Shown piece by piece: positions 27,833 to 36,161 of a stretch of DNA of 64,000 bases. The stretch's first letter is position 1; the number at the start of each line of letters is the position of its first letter. This stretch comes from Affinundibacterium flavidum. Its GTDB lineage: Bacteria > Pseudomonadota > Gammaproteobacteria > Burkholderiales > Burkholderiaceae_D. Where the stretch lies: the NCBI RefSeq assembly GCF_014284175.1, contig NZ_JACOGA010000023.1, forward strand, positions 1-64,000. The letters run 5' to 3'. A program made the translations under genes and the position numbers. The notes under the pieces were generated by a model. That model had not been told where the DNA came from and ran no database searches. It worked only from the letters and a program-made list of their open reading frames with translations.

Positions 27833-28624
27833 ATGAGTTCTCCCGAAATGTTGTTAGAGGTTTTACGTACAGAATTGCGCCGAGTCGGCATGACATATAA
27901 GCAGCTCGCGCACCTGATCGATATGAGTGAGTCGAGTATCAAACGTATGTTCGGCCAAAAAGATATGACTCTGTCGCGGATGGCGCAGATTTGTAAGGTC
28001 TCTGATATTTCTTTGGAAGATGTATTGCGTCAAGCCGCCGATGTGACACCGCAAGCAGACAATCTCACGTTGTCGCAAGAGCGTGCTTTAATGGACAATC
28101 CCAAATTATTATTGGTAGCGATTTCTTGTCTTGGACATTGGACGTTTGAGCAAATTATTGAGACCTACACGTTGACCGAGGCCGAATGCATATTGTGTAT
28201 GGTCGAGTTAGACAAACACGAATTGATAGAACTTAAACCCATGAATCGTTATCGCTTGCGGGTGTCACCAGCATTTCGATGGCGCGCGGATGGACCTATA
28301 CAAGCATTCTTTAAAGAAGTTGTCGTTGCTGATTATTTTAATGGACGCTTTGATGGTGCTGGCGAAACCTTGATGTGCGTGCCAGCGCGTTTATCAAAAA
28401 ATAGTGCACAAGAAATTCAACAAAAGATTCAGCAGCTCACTGCTGAAATCGCTCGTTTGCAACACGATGACCGTCGTCTTCCAGCGGAAGATAGAGATGG
28501 TTATACCTTGATGTTAGGCTTCCGCTCTTGGGAATTTTCTGCGTTTACTGCCTTACGCAGACCGACGACTATGGCCTCGACTAAAGGGCGAGTGGTTCAC
28601 CAGATTGGCCCCAAGAATAGATAA
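27833..28624 (+). CDS. XRE-type helix-turn-helix regulator
   Basis: 263 residues. An N-terminal HTH of the Cro/C1 type is clear: TYKQLAHLIDMSESSIKRMF (about residues 21-40), with a recognition helix followed by the RMAQICKVSDISLEDVLRQA helix pair. The remaining 190 residues contain a winged-helix-like stretch and a short coiled segment (about 185-205) but no known effector domain. Ribosome site AGGAG lies seven bases before the ATG. It probably shares a transcript with the upstream metzincin-like gene. Its 3' end overlaps the 3' end of the convergent patatin gene by 28 bp. Confidence 0.8.
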   Translation: MSSPEMLLEVLRTELRRVGMTYKQLAHLIDMSESSIKRMFGQKDMTLSRMAQICKVSDISLEDVLRQAADVTPQADNLTLSQERALMDNPKLLLVAISCLGHWTFEQIIETYTLTEAECILCMVELDKHELIELKPMNRYRLRVSPAFRWRADGPIQAFFKEVVVADYFNGRFDGAGETLMCVPARLSKNSAQEIQQKIQQLTAEIARLQHDDRRLPAEDRDGYTLMLGFRSWEFSAFTALRRPTTMASTKGRVVHQIGPKNR

Positions 28625-30885
28625 AAAGTAGAACCGTTACCCTGCGTAGAGCCAGCACCAAAATACAAGGGGCCAAAGCGGGTATCGAAGGCGACAAAGG
28701 TACTACCAGCGCGTTTGATTTTGCTGAATTTAACCGCCTCGCCTTCGCCAAAACCGCCGCCTAATTCGGCAGAGAAACCAAGGCGTACAGCGCCGCCCAA
28801 GGCTGCTGGCATACTGCCTATACGGTGTGCCATGACAACCCGTCCAAGTGCCACGGTTTTGCTAGATAGCGAATCTGCCGGCGTACCAGATAAACGTAAA
28901 AATCCACCGAGCGACAGTGGTGCAAAACTGCCCTGTGATCTGGCCCATTCTCCATACACATGACCTGCCCATTCGCCGCGCTGAAATGCACTCATGGCGA
29001 TGACAGAGGAATTCAATATTGCCTTCTTGGTGCTATCGGGTGCCAGTGCGCGTTCCCAATTCATGGTTAAGTAATTGCCACGGCTAGGGTAGGCCAATGA
29101 ATCTAAAGTATCGACTCTGAAACGTAAGAATTGTGTCGATTGAAATACGCGCAAATCTGGTCCTTCGGCTTCGGGAAGCAAAGTTTTCACTTCTGCGCGT
29201 TCGCGTCGGAAACCTAATTGCACATCGCCCCAGTTGCCGATTTGATGACCAATAGGGAAATTAAAGGAAGTAGCCTTATAGCCTAGCCGCATCACTTTTC
29301 GACCTGATGAAAAGATATCTCCTGACAGCGAATCACTCTGTGCAGCAGGCGCAATAAACCACTCGCTACCCGCACCTAAAGGCTGAAAAAATTGAGCACC
29401 AAAAACACGGTCTGAACCAATTTTTCCAGCTAGGCGTAATTCACCGCCCCAGCTATTTTGTGAAGCGGCAACATGCATCGCGCCGAGTGAAAACTTATGT
29501 GTATCTTTGAAGTCGCTAGAAAGTTCCAATCCGACTCGCAAGCGGTTCTTACCCCAAACCGCCTCGTGCGTTTTGATCGTGACTTCTCGTTCATCTAGGC
29601 GATCATCAATCTCAACCTCAACATGATCAATGTCACCGCGGCCATACAGCTTGCCAGTCACTTGCATGATTTTTTCTTCGCTCGTGACTTCGCCGACTTT
29701 GATGCCAGATTGTTTGAGCAAAATTTCTGGATTGATGTTTTGCGAGCCTTGAATATCGATGCTCGTAATCTTCAGGCTAGTGTCTGGCGCATTACCTTCA
29801 GCCGTGCGTAATTGCTCGTAGCGCTGATAATCGGCGACTGATGTGCTTAATTGCGTGAGGCGACTCTCCATTTGACGAGTCGCAATGTCTCCCGCCAGCA
29901 TGGCATTGTGATGTTCACTGAAATCTAGGAAATTGATACCGTTCAAATTCGGCGCAATCAAGACATCTTTCGGACGCAATTCTTTGAGTGAACGTTGGAC
30001 GTTTTGTTCGGTCAAAATCTGTATCATTTGCTGGGCAACACTGATCGCACTGCCAAGCTCTTTTTCTTCAGCTAATGGCGTGCCAACATTCACTGCGATG
30101 ACGACATCGGCGCCCATTTTCTTCGCCATATCAATCGGAAGATTTCTGACCAAGCCACCGTCGACTACCAGACGGTTATTGACGTGCACCGGTGCAAACA
30201 TGCCGGGTACTGCTAACGACGCACGCATCGTGATGAACAGTGGTGTGTCGGTCAGTTCCACCATATCGCCTGTTACCAGATCGGAAGCCACAGAGCGAAA
30301 TGGAATCGGTAAATGATTTACATGTTCGCTCTTCATGCCCGCAGGTAATAAGCGCGTTAAGGCTTGTTCCAGCGCTGCATTGCCTGCTGCAGAAGGTGGC
30401 AAGGCAATTCCTGAGCGTGTTACTGCAAATTCTATGCGCGAGGGCAGTACGACATCTTCTTCGCGTCTGCGGAAATCCAGTGCGTCGCGCGCAGGGCGAT
30501 CCGCTAATACGTTTTCCCATGAAGTCGAGCGCACGATTGCTTCGATATCTTCGACCGAGCGTCCGGCAGCATATGCGCCACCGACGACCGCCCCCATACT
30601 GGTGCCGACCACGAAATCAATAGGGATGCGCATTTCTTTCAATACGCGTAACACGCCAATATGCGCAAAGCCGCGTGCGCCGCCACCAGATAAAACTAAT
30701 GCGACCTTTGGTCGTTCTTTGATTGCTGGGACGTTTTCTTCCAGTTTTTGTGTTGGCTTGGCGTCTTGCTCTGGAATTTGATTCTGAGTTGAGGCGGGAA
30801 ACTGTGCGTAGGCACTCGATGAAATGCAACAGACAATGGACAAACTAATGATTTGCAAATGCTGGGTAATCTTAGTGCTAAACAT
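28597..30885 (-). CDS. Patatin-like phospholipase with outer-membrane barrel (PlpD-like)
   Basis: About 762 residues from the ATG at 30885 (an in-frame ATG at 30894 is also possible). A signal peptide ends near SSSAYAQ. The patatin domain (about 55-300) carries the oxyanion loop GGGARGFAHIG, the nucleophile S96 in GTSMG, and D242 in VDGGLVRNLP, forming the Ser-Asp dyad. A POTRA-like segment follows (about 365-440), then a 16-strand-type barrel to the C-terminus. This matches type Vd autotransporters such as Pseudomonas PlpD, which display a lipase at the cell surface. All catalytic residues are present. It is monocistronic on the minus strand and converges on the HTH gene. Confidence 0.88.
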   Translation of the reverse strand: MFSTKITQHLQIISLSIVCCISSSAYAQFPASTQNQIPEQDAKPTQKLEENVPAIKERPKVALVLSGGGARGFAHIGVLRVLKEMRIPIDFVVGTSMGAVVGGAYAAGRSVEDIEAIVRSTSWENVLADRPARDALDFRRREEDVVLPSRIEFAVTRSGIALPPSAAGNAALEQALTRLLPAGMKSEHVNHLPIPFRSVASDLVTGDMVELTDTPLFITMRASLAVPGMFAPVHVNNRLVVDGGLVRNLPIDMAKKMGADVVIAVNVGTPLAEEKELGSAISVAQQMIQILTEQNVQRSLKELRPKDVLIAPNLNGINFLDFSEHHNAMLAGDIATRQMESRLTQLSTSVADYQRYEQLRTAEGNAPDTSLKITSIDIQGSQNINPEILLKQSGIKVGEVTSEEKIMQVTGKLYGRGDIDHVEVEIDDRLDEREVTIKTHEAVWGKNRLRVGLELSSDFKDTHKFSLGAMHVAASQNSWGGELRLAGKIGSDRVFGAQFFQPLGAGSEWFIAPAAQSDSLSGDIFSSGRKVMRLGYKATSFNFPIGHQIGNWGDVQLGFRRERAEVKTLLPEAEGPDLRVFQSTQFLRFRVDTLDSLAYPSRGNYLTMNWERALAPDSTKKAILNSSVIAMSAFQRGEWAGHVYGEWARSQGSFAPLSLGGFLRLSGTPADSLSSKTVALGRVVMAHRIGSMPAALGGAVRLGFSAELGGGFGEGEAVKFSKIKRAGSTFVAFDTRFGPLYFGAGSTQGNGSTFYLFLGPIW

Positions 30886-31001
30886 AGTTCTCACTCAGTG
30901 TCCTTCATTAATGTGCTTTGATTGATGTGCTTTGATCAATATGCTTTATTGCGTAATCATCAGACTGGGAAACGTCGTCGGCTTTTGAAGCCAAATTCAA
31001 A

Positions 31002-31712
31002 TTAGAAGCTGCCGGTAAATTGATAACGCGCACCTGGATGCCACATAGTGACGATAGTGGCAATCTGGTTTTGTGAGCGAGTTTTTCTATGTAACACCAG
31101 ACACACTTCTTTATTAGAAATATGCAGCATATCAGCGATATGTTTGGGTGGCATCACCGCTTCTATACTGTAATCAACGCCTTGCAGTGGCGCTACTGCC
31201 ACCAAGTATTCATTCGGCGTAATGCTGGCAAAATCTTGACTTAAATAATCTTGCGCTAAAGCCGAATTGACCCAACGATCTTCGACCTGTATCGCGATCT
31301 CGTTTTCAAAGTGCACAATCACCGAATGGAATAAACGATAGCCGGGCTCCACCTGAAATTGCTGCGCTAGCGATTCGCTGGCTTCGACCTCAATCAACTC
31401 GTGAAGTTCACTGCGATGCGCATGTCCGCGCGAGCGAATTTCATCCGCAATGCTCTTAATCGCTACCAGCGTGGCCTGATATTTTTGCTGTGCGACGTAA
31501 GTGCCTGAACCTTGAATGCGATTCAGAATTTGTTCGCTCGTGAGTTCGCGTACGGCACGATTGACCGTCATACGCGAGACATTAAATTGTTGTGCTAACG
31601 CTGCTTCTGATGGAATTGCGTCGCCTTCTTTCCAGGTGCCAGCTTGAATTTCGCGTAGCAGAAAGTCTTTGATTGTTTGAAAAACAGGAGTGGCAGAGGG
31701 TGGAGCGATCAT
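31002..31712 (-). CDS. hutC: Histidine utilisation repressor HutC (GntR family)
   Basis: About 236 residues from the ATG at 31712. A longer frame begins at 31814, inside the operator itself, and adds 34 residues unlike the family, so it is rejected. The N-terminal winged helix (about residues 9-75, with LREIQAGTWKEGDAIPSEAA and NVSRMTVNRAVREL) binds DNA, and the C-terminal UTRA domain binds an inducer, known in this family to be urocanate. It is divergent from hutU, and the gap holds a perfect palindrome TTGTATATACAA. The protein should repress both itself and the hut operon until urocanate appears. Confidence 0.93.
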   Translation of the reverse strand: MIAPPSATPVFQTIKDFLLREIQAGTWKEGDAIPSEAALAQQFNVSRMTVNRAVRELTSEQILNRIQGSGTYVAQQKYQATLVAIKSIADEIRSRGHAHRSELHELIEVEASESLAQQFQVEPGYRLFHSVIVHFENEIAIQVEDRWVNSALAQDYLSQDFASITPNEYLVAVAPLQGVDYSIEAVMPPKHIADMLHISNKEVCLVLHRKTRSQNQIATIVTMWHPGARYQFTGSF

Positions 31713-31800
31713 AGATAAGCCTGCATGCCCGAAGGCTGAATATTGGATAAAAGCAAATTTTTCATATTTTCGCACAGAATCAAAAAAAGTCGCTTGCAAA

Positions 31801-31816
31801 AGTTGTATATACAACT
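31801..31816. promoter_or_regulatory. HutC-type operator
   Basis: AGTTGTATATACAACT is a 16-bp perfect palindrome in the hutC-hutU gap, 89 bp before the hutC start and about 145 bp before hutU. Its core TTGTATATACAA is the known HutC recognition pattern, so binding here would control both directions. Confidence 0.8.
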
Positions 31817-31959
31817 TAAACTGTGTGACATAGTAAGTTTCAATATCATTTTTGCGTGACGACAGCTAAGCTGAATCGTGTGACTTAACGATATGCGGTG
31901 ATCAGGCAAAGATGCGTTTATATTTATTTATTTATTAATCGATTCTTGAGGAGATGGCT

Positions 31960-33651
31960 ATGAATAATGATCCACGCTGGGATGCAAGTCGTGAAATCCG
32001 CGCACCACGCGGTGCTGAAAAGGTTTGTAAAACTTGGGTAGCTGAAGCGGCTTACCGCATGATTCAAAATAATCTCGACAAAGAAGTCGCAGAAAATCCT
32101 AAGCATTTAGTCGTGTACGGCGGCATCGGTCGCGCTGCACGTAATTGGGAATGCTATGACCAGATTTTGGCCAGCTTGAAAGATTTGGGCGAAGATGAAA
32201 CTTTGCTGATTCAATCGGGTAAGCCAGTTGGTATTTTTAAAACCACTGAAGATTCTCCACGTGTCTTGATCGCCAATTCCAACCTAGTGCCGAAGTGGGC
32301 GAACTGGGAACACTTCAATGAACTAGACCGCAAAGGCTTGTTCATGTACGGTCAGATGACAGCCGGTAGCTGGATTTACATTGGCACCCAAGGTATCGTG
32401 CAAGGTACGTATGAGACTTTTGCCGAAGCAGGTCGTCAGCACTTCGGTGGCGATTGGGGCGGGCGCTGGATCTTGACCGCTGGCTTAGGTGGCATGGGTG
32501 GTGCGCAGCCATTAGCCGCCAGCTTTGCTGGCGCAGTGTCTTTGAATATCGAATGCCAACAATCAAGTATTGATTTCCGTTTGCGTACGCGTTACGTCGA
32601 TAAGCAAGCAAAAGACATTGATGATGCGATCGAACTGATTAAATATCATACCGCACGTAAAGACGCGATTTCGATTGCTTTGCTGGGTAATGCTGCAGAA
32701 ATTTTGCCAGAATTGGTGATGCGTGCGAAAGCGGGTGGCATCAAGCCGGACTTGGTTACAGATCAAACCTCTGCACATGATTTGATTAATGGCTACTTGC
32801 CTATCGGTTGGAGCGTTGAACAATGGAAGGCAGCGCAACATGATGCGAGCCAGCACGCGAAGTTAACCGCAGATGCAGCGCAAGCTTGTGCAGTACACGT
32901 ACAGGCAATGTTGGATTTCCACGCGATGGGTATTCCTACCGTCGATTACGGCAATAATATTCGTCAGGTAGCATTTGATACAGGCGTTAAGAATGCTTTC
33001 GATTTCCCAGGTTTTGTGCCAGCGTACATCCGTCCTTTGTTTTGCGATGGTAAAGGTCCATTCCGCTGGGTGGCTTTGTCAGGTGATCCGGAAGACATTC
33101 GCAAGACCGATGCCAAGATTAAAGAATTATTCCCAGAGAATAAAGGCGTGCATAAATGGTTGGATATGGCGGGTGAGCGTATTGCCTTCCAAGGTTTGCC
33201 AGCACGTATTTGCTGGTTAGGTTTAGGTGAGCGTCATATTGCAGGTTTGGCCTTCAATGAGATGGTAAAAAACGGCGAGCTGAAGGCACCTATCGTCATT
33301 GGTCGTGATCACCTTGATACGGGTTCTGTTTCTAGTCCAAATCGTGAAACTGAAAGCATGAAAGATGGTACCGATGCGGTATCTGATTGGCCTTTGTTGA
33401 ATGCATTATTAAATACAGCAGGCGGTGCGAGTTGGGTTTCCCTGCATCACGGCGGTGGTGTAGGTATGGGCTACTCGCAGCATTCAGGGATGGTGATTGT
33501 GGCCGATGGCACTGAAGCAGCTGCGAAGCGTTTGGCGCGTGTATTGGTCAACGATTGTGGCTCAGGTGTCATGCGTCATGCCGATGCCGGTTACGAACAA
33601 GCTGTGGCATGTGCTAAGCGTAATGGCTTGCAATTGCCGATGATTAAGTAA
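31960..33651 (+). CDS. hutU: Urocanate hydratase
   Basis: About 563 residues. Second step of histidine breakdown: urocanate plus water gives imidazolone propionate, with a tightly bound NAD+. The ATG at 31960 is chosen because TTGAGGAG lies six bases upstream (an ATG at 31954 would lie on the site). Family motifs include RAARNWECYD near residue 50, QTSAHDLINGYLPIGW around 270, and the C-terminal HHGGGVGMGYSQHSG with the conserved loop. Full length is normal. It leads the plus-strand hut genes and is followed by a palindromic repeat before hutH. Confidence 0.97.
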   Translation: MNNDPRWDASREIRAPRGAEKVCKTWVAEAAYRMIQNNLDKEVAENPKHLVVYGGIGRAARNWECYDQILASLKDLGEDETLLIQSGKPVGIFKTTEDSPRVLIANSNLVPKWANWEHFNELDRKGLFMYGQMTAGSWIYIGTQGIVQGTYETFAEAGRQHFGGDWGGRWILTAGLGGMGGAQPLAASFAGAVSLNIECQQSSIDFRLRTRYVDKQAKDIDDAIELIKYHTARKDAISIALLGNAAEILPELVMRAKAGGIKPDLVTDQTSAHDLINGYLPIGWSVEQWKAAQHDASQHAKLTADAAQACAVHVQAMLDFHAMGIPTVDYGNNIRQVAFDTGVKNAFDFPGFVPAYIRPLFCDGKGPFRWVALSGDPEDIRKTDAKIKELFPENKGVHKWLDMAGERIAFQGLPARICWLGLGERHIAGLAFNEMVKNGELKAPIVIGRDHLDTGSVSSPNRETESMKDGTDAVSDWPLLNALLNTAGGASWVSLHHGGGVGMGYSQHSGMVIVADGTEAAAKRLARVLVNDCGSGVMRHADAGYEQAVACAKRNGLQLPMIK

Positions 33652-33672
33652 ATTTCGTTGAATTGAATAGTT

Positions 33673-33799
33673 AAAACCCCTCAACGCCGAGACGCGGAGA
33701 CGCAGAGGAGCGCAGAGAAAAGCATGTGTATTTTTGCTTCTACGCTTCCTCTTTTCTCGAATTTCTCTGCGACTCTGCGTCTCGGCGTTGAGGGGTTTT
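33673..33799. repeat. Palindromic repeat in the hutU-hutH gap
   Basis: Arms beginning AAAACCCCTCAACGCCGAGA and its complement (33673-33720 and 33762-33799) form a long hairpin with a bulge of about 10 bases on the left arm. It fills the intergenic gap between hutU and hutH. Related to the GCAGAG elements at 3304 and 35422. Confidence 0.75.
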
Positions 33800-33819
33800 G
33801 AAAAAATAGAGGATAAGAT

Positions 33820-35361
33820 ATGAGCACAATTTTCACCATCCAACCAGGTCAATTCAAACTCGCTGACTTACGCGCGATCTGGCAAAAACCATTTAAATTA
33901 GCCTTGGCAGAATCTGCCTATGCCGCGATCAATGAATCTTCTGCAACCATCGATCGTATCGTCGCTAAAGGTGATGCTGCTTATGGTATCAATACCGGTT
34001 TTGGTAAACTCGCGAAGACACGTATTCCAGACGAAGATTTAGAATTGCTGCAAAAGAATTTGATCTTGTCGCATTCAGTCGGTTCAGGTGAATTGATTGC
34101 TGACGAAGTCGTGCGCTTGATTATTGCGATGAAGATCGCGAGTTTGGCACGTGGTTTTTCGGGCATTCGCGCATCCGTGATCGATACCATGATCGCTGCC
34201 TATAACGCGGGTATCATGCCAGCTATTCCAGTCAAGGGCTCAGTCGGTGCGTCTGGCGATTTAGCACCTTTGTCGCACATGACTTTAGCGATCATGGGTG
34301 AAGGTCAGGTACGCGTTGACGGTAAGATGGTTGATGCCAAAGCGGCGTTGGCTCAAGCTGGCATCACACCAGTCGTATTAGCGGCGAAAGAAGGTTTGGC
34401 GCTGATCAACGGTACACAAGTGTCAACTGCGTTAGCATTGAATGGTTTGTTCCTGGCTGAGCGTTTATTGGAAGCGGCAACGATCACAGGTGCCTTGTCC
34501 GTAGATGCAGCGAAGGGCAGTGATGCACCGTTTGATCCGCGTATTCACGCAGTGCGTGGTCAGCCTGGTCAAATTGCGACCGCGAATATTTATCGCACGC
34601 TGTTGAATGGCAGTGAAATCCGTCAATCGCATTTGGTCAATGATGAACGTGTGCAAGATCCATACTGCTTGCGTTGTCAGCCGCAAGTAATGGGTGCGTG
34701 CTTAGATATCATCAATAATGCCGCACGTACTTTGCTGACTGAAGCGAATGCGGTGACCGATAATCCTTTGGTGTTTGTCGATACGAATGAAGTGATTTCT
34801 GGCGGTAATTTCCATGCCGAGCCAGTTGCTTTTGCCGCCGATACTTTGGCTTTGGCAATTGCAGAAATCGGTTCTATTTCTGAACGTCGTATCGCCTTGC
34901 TGATTGATGCTTCTATCTCTGGTTTACCGCCGTTCTTAGTGCCATCATCTGGTTTGAATTCTGGCTTTATGATTGCACACGTGACAGCAGCAGCCTTGGC
35001 ATCCGAAAATAAATCGCACGCACATCCAGCTAGTGTCGATACGATTCCAACTTCAGCTAATCAAGAAGATCACGTCAGTATGGCAACGTTTGCAGGCCGT
35101 CGTCTGCACGAAATGGCGCATAATACCGCTACCATTGTCGGTATAGAATTATTAGCAGCAGCACAGGGGGTGGACTTCCATCAGCCTTTGAAAACGTCGG
35201 ACAAATTAACGACAGTGCACCAGTTGCTGCGGTCTAAAGTCGCGTTCTACGACAAAGATCGTTTCTTTGCGCCAGACATTGAAGCAGCGAAATCCTTAGT
35301 GGTTGACGGTGCTTTGAGCGCACAATGTGCAGATCTGTATTCGCATTTGTATTTGGCTTAA
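33820..35361 (+). CDS. hutH: Histidine ammonia-lyase
   Basis: 513 residues. First step of the pathway: removes ammonia from L-histidine to give urocanate. The self-forming MIO cofactor comes from A144-S145-G146 in GSVGASGDLAPL. Other conserved blocks are YGINTGFGKL (about residues 53-62), QDPYCLRCQPQVMG (about 281-294) and NQEDHVSM. Length is normal. It follows hutU with a 168-bp gap largely filled by a palindromic repeat, unlike the usual tight hut spacing, and is followed by another repeat and hutD. Confidence 0.97.
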   Translation: MSTIFTIQPGQFKLADLRAIWQKPFKLALAESAYAAINESSATIDRIVAKGDAAYGINTGFGKLAKTRIPDEDLELLQKNLILSHSVGSGELIADEVVRLIIAMKIASLARGFSGIRASVIDTMIAAYNAGIMPAIPVKGSVGASGDLAPLSHMTLAIMGEGQVRVDGKMVDAKAALAQAGITPVVLAAKEGLALINGTQVSTALALNGLFLAERLLEAATITGALSVDAAKGSDAPFDPRIHAVRGQPGQIATANIYRTLLNGSEIRQSHLVNDERVQDPYCLRCQPQVMGACLDIINNAARTLLTEANAVTDNPLVFVDTNEVISGGNFHAEPVAFAADTLALAIAEIGSISERRIALLIDASISGLPPFLVPSSGLNSGFMIAHVTAAALASENKSHAHPASVDTIPTSANQEDHVSMATFAGRRLHEMAHNTATIVGIELLAAAQGVDFHQPLKTSDKLTTVHQLLRSKVAFYDKDRFFAPDIEAAKSLVVDGALSAQCADLYSHLYLA

Positions 35362-35421
35362 GTTGCGGCATAGTTGTAGCTTAGTTGTAGCGTAGTTGCA
35401 GCACAAGTTGTAGTGTTTTTT

Positions 35422-35488
35422 GCCGCAGAGGCGCAGACTATGCAGAGAAATTTTTTAAAAAACTCTGCGTACTCTGCGCCTCTGCGGT
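35422..35488. repeat. GCAGAGGCGCAGAG palindromic repeat, copy 2
   Basis: Arms 35422-35447 and 35463-35488 are inverted copies with few mismatches around an AT-rich loop. The core is the same as at 3304-3386. It lies between hutH and hutD. Confidence 0.8.
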
Positions 35489-35528
35489 TTACTATTGATT
35501 TTGAGTTTACTTATTGTTGAGAGAAGCC

Positions 35529-36161
35529 ATGCGTAAATGGACCGCAAAAGATTACCGTACTATGCCGTGGAAAAATGGTGGTGGTAGTACCACCGAATTA
35601 GCGATTTTTCCGGAAACGGCGGGAATGGATCACTTTGTCTGGCGTTTAAGTACAGCGACCGTCGCGCAGGATGGACCGTTTTCGCACTTCGCACAAATTG
35701 ACCGTAGCTTGGCAATATTGACTGGTGCAGGTTTGATGTTAAAAACGGATGCAGGTAGCACAGCAGAAAAAAATGTCACGCTAACGCAAGAGAGTTTGCC
35801 ACATCGTTTTTCCGGTGAAGACAATATTCATGCTGAACTATTAGGAGGCACTGTCGTTGATCTGAACTTGATGACACGGCGTGATGTTTGTCAGCATCAC
35901 ATGCAACGCTTGAGTGCAGGTGAACATCTGATCAATGCAGAAAACGCGCAACAGATTTTAGTGTACTGCGAAAGAGGCCACGCGCAATTGATTAAACATA
36001 CGCAGCTGGAAGCGGGTGACTTGGTCTTACTGGAAGAAGAGCATGAAGCCAGCGGCATACGTTGTCACATCGAAGCCGAAGAGGGCAGCCTTTTGTATTT
36101 AATGCGAATCAGTTTCTTGAACCATCATGAGCAACAGGGAGGCACGCATGTCCTTGCTTAA
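35529..36161 (+). CDS. hutD: HutD family protein
   Basis: About 210 residues from the ATG at 35529 (GAGAG upstream; an in-frame TTG at 35514 is not needed). A bicupin-type protein with MPWKNGGGSTTELAIFP at the N-terminus (about residues 10-26) and WRLSTATVAQDGPFS, both conserved in HutD. The family is found in hut operons and is thought to limit the rate of histidine breakdown, but no catalytic activity is established. It overlaps hutI by 14 bp, so the two are translated together. Confidence 0.92.
   Translation: MRKWTAKDYRTMPWKNGGGSTTELAIFPETAGMDHFVWRLSTATVAQDGPFSHFAQIDRSLAILTGAGLMLKTDAGSTAEKNVTLTQESLPHRFSGEDNIHAELLGGTVVDLNLMTRRDVCQHHMQRLSAGEHLINAENAQQILVYCERGHAQLIKHTQLEAGDLVLLEEEHEASGIRCHIEAEEGSLLYLMRISFLNHHEQQGGTHVLA

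Noticed and set aside
27026..28624. Toxin-antitoxin or phage-type ImmA/ImmR switch
   Set aside because: The protease is membrane-anchored, no phage or integrase gene is near, and neither protein looks like ImmA or ImmR in detail.
31713..31814. Longer N-terminus for HutC
   Set aside because: It would translate the operator palindrome and adds 34 residues unlike the GntR family.
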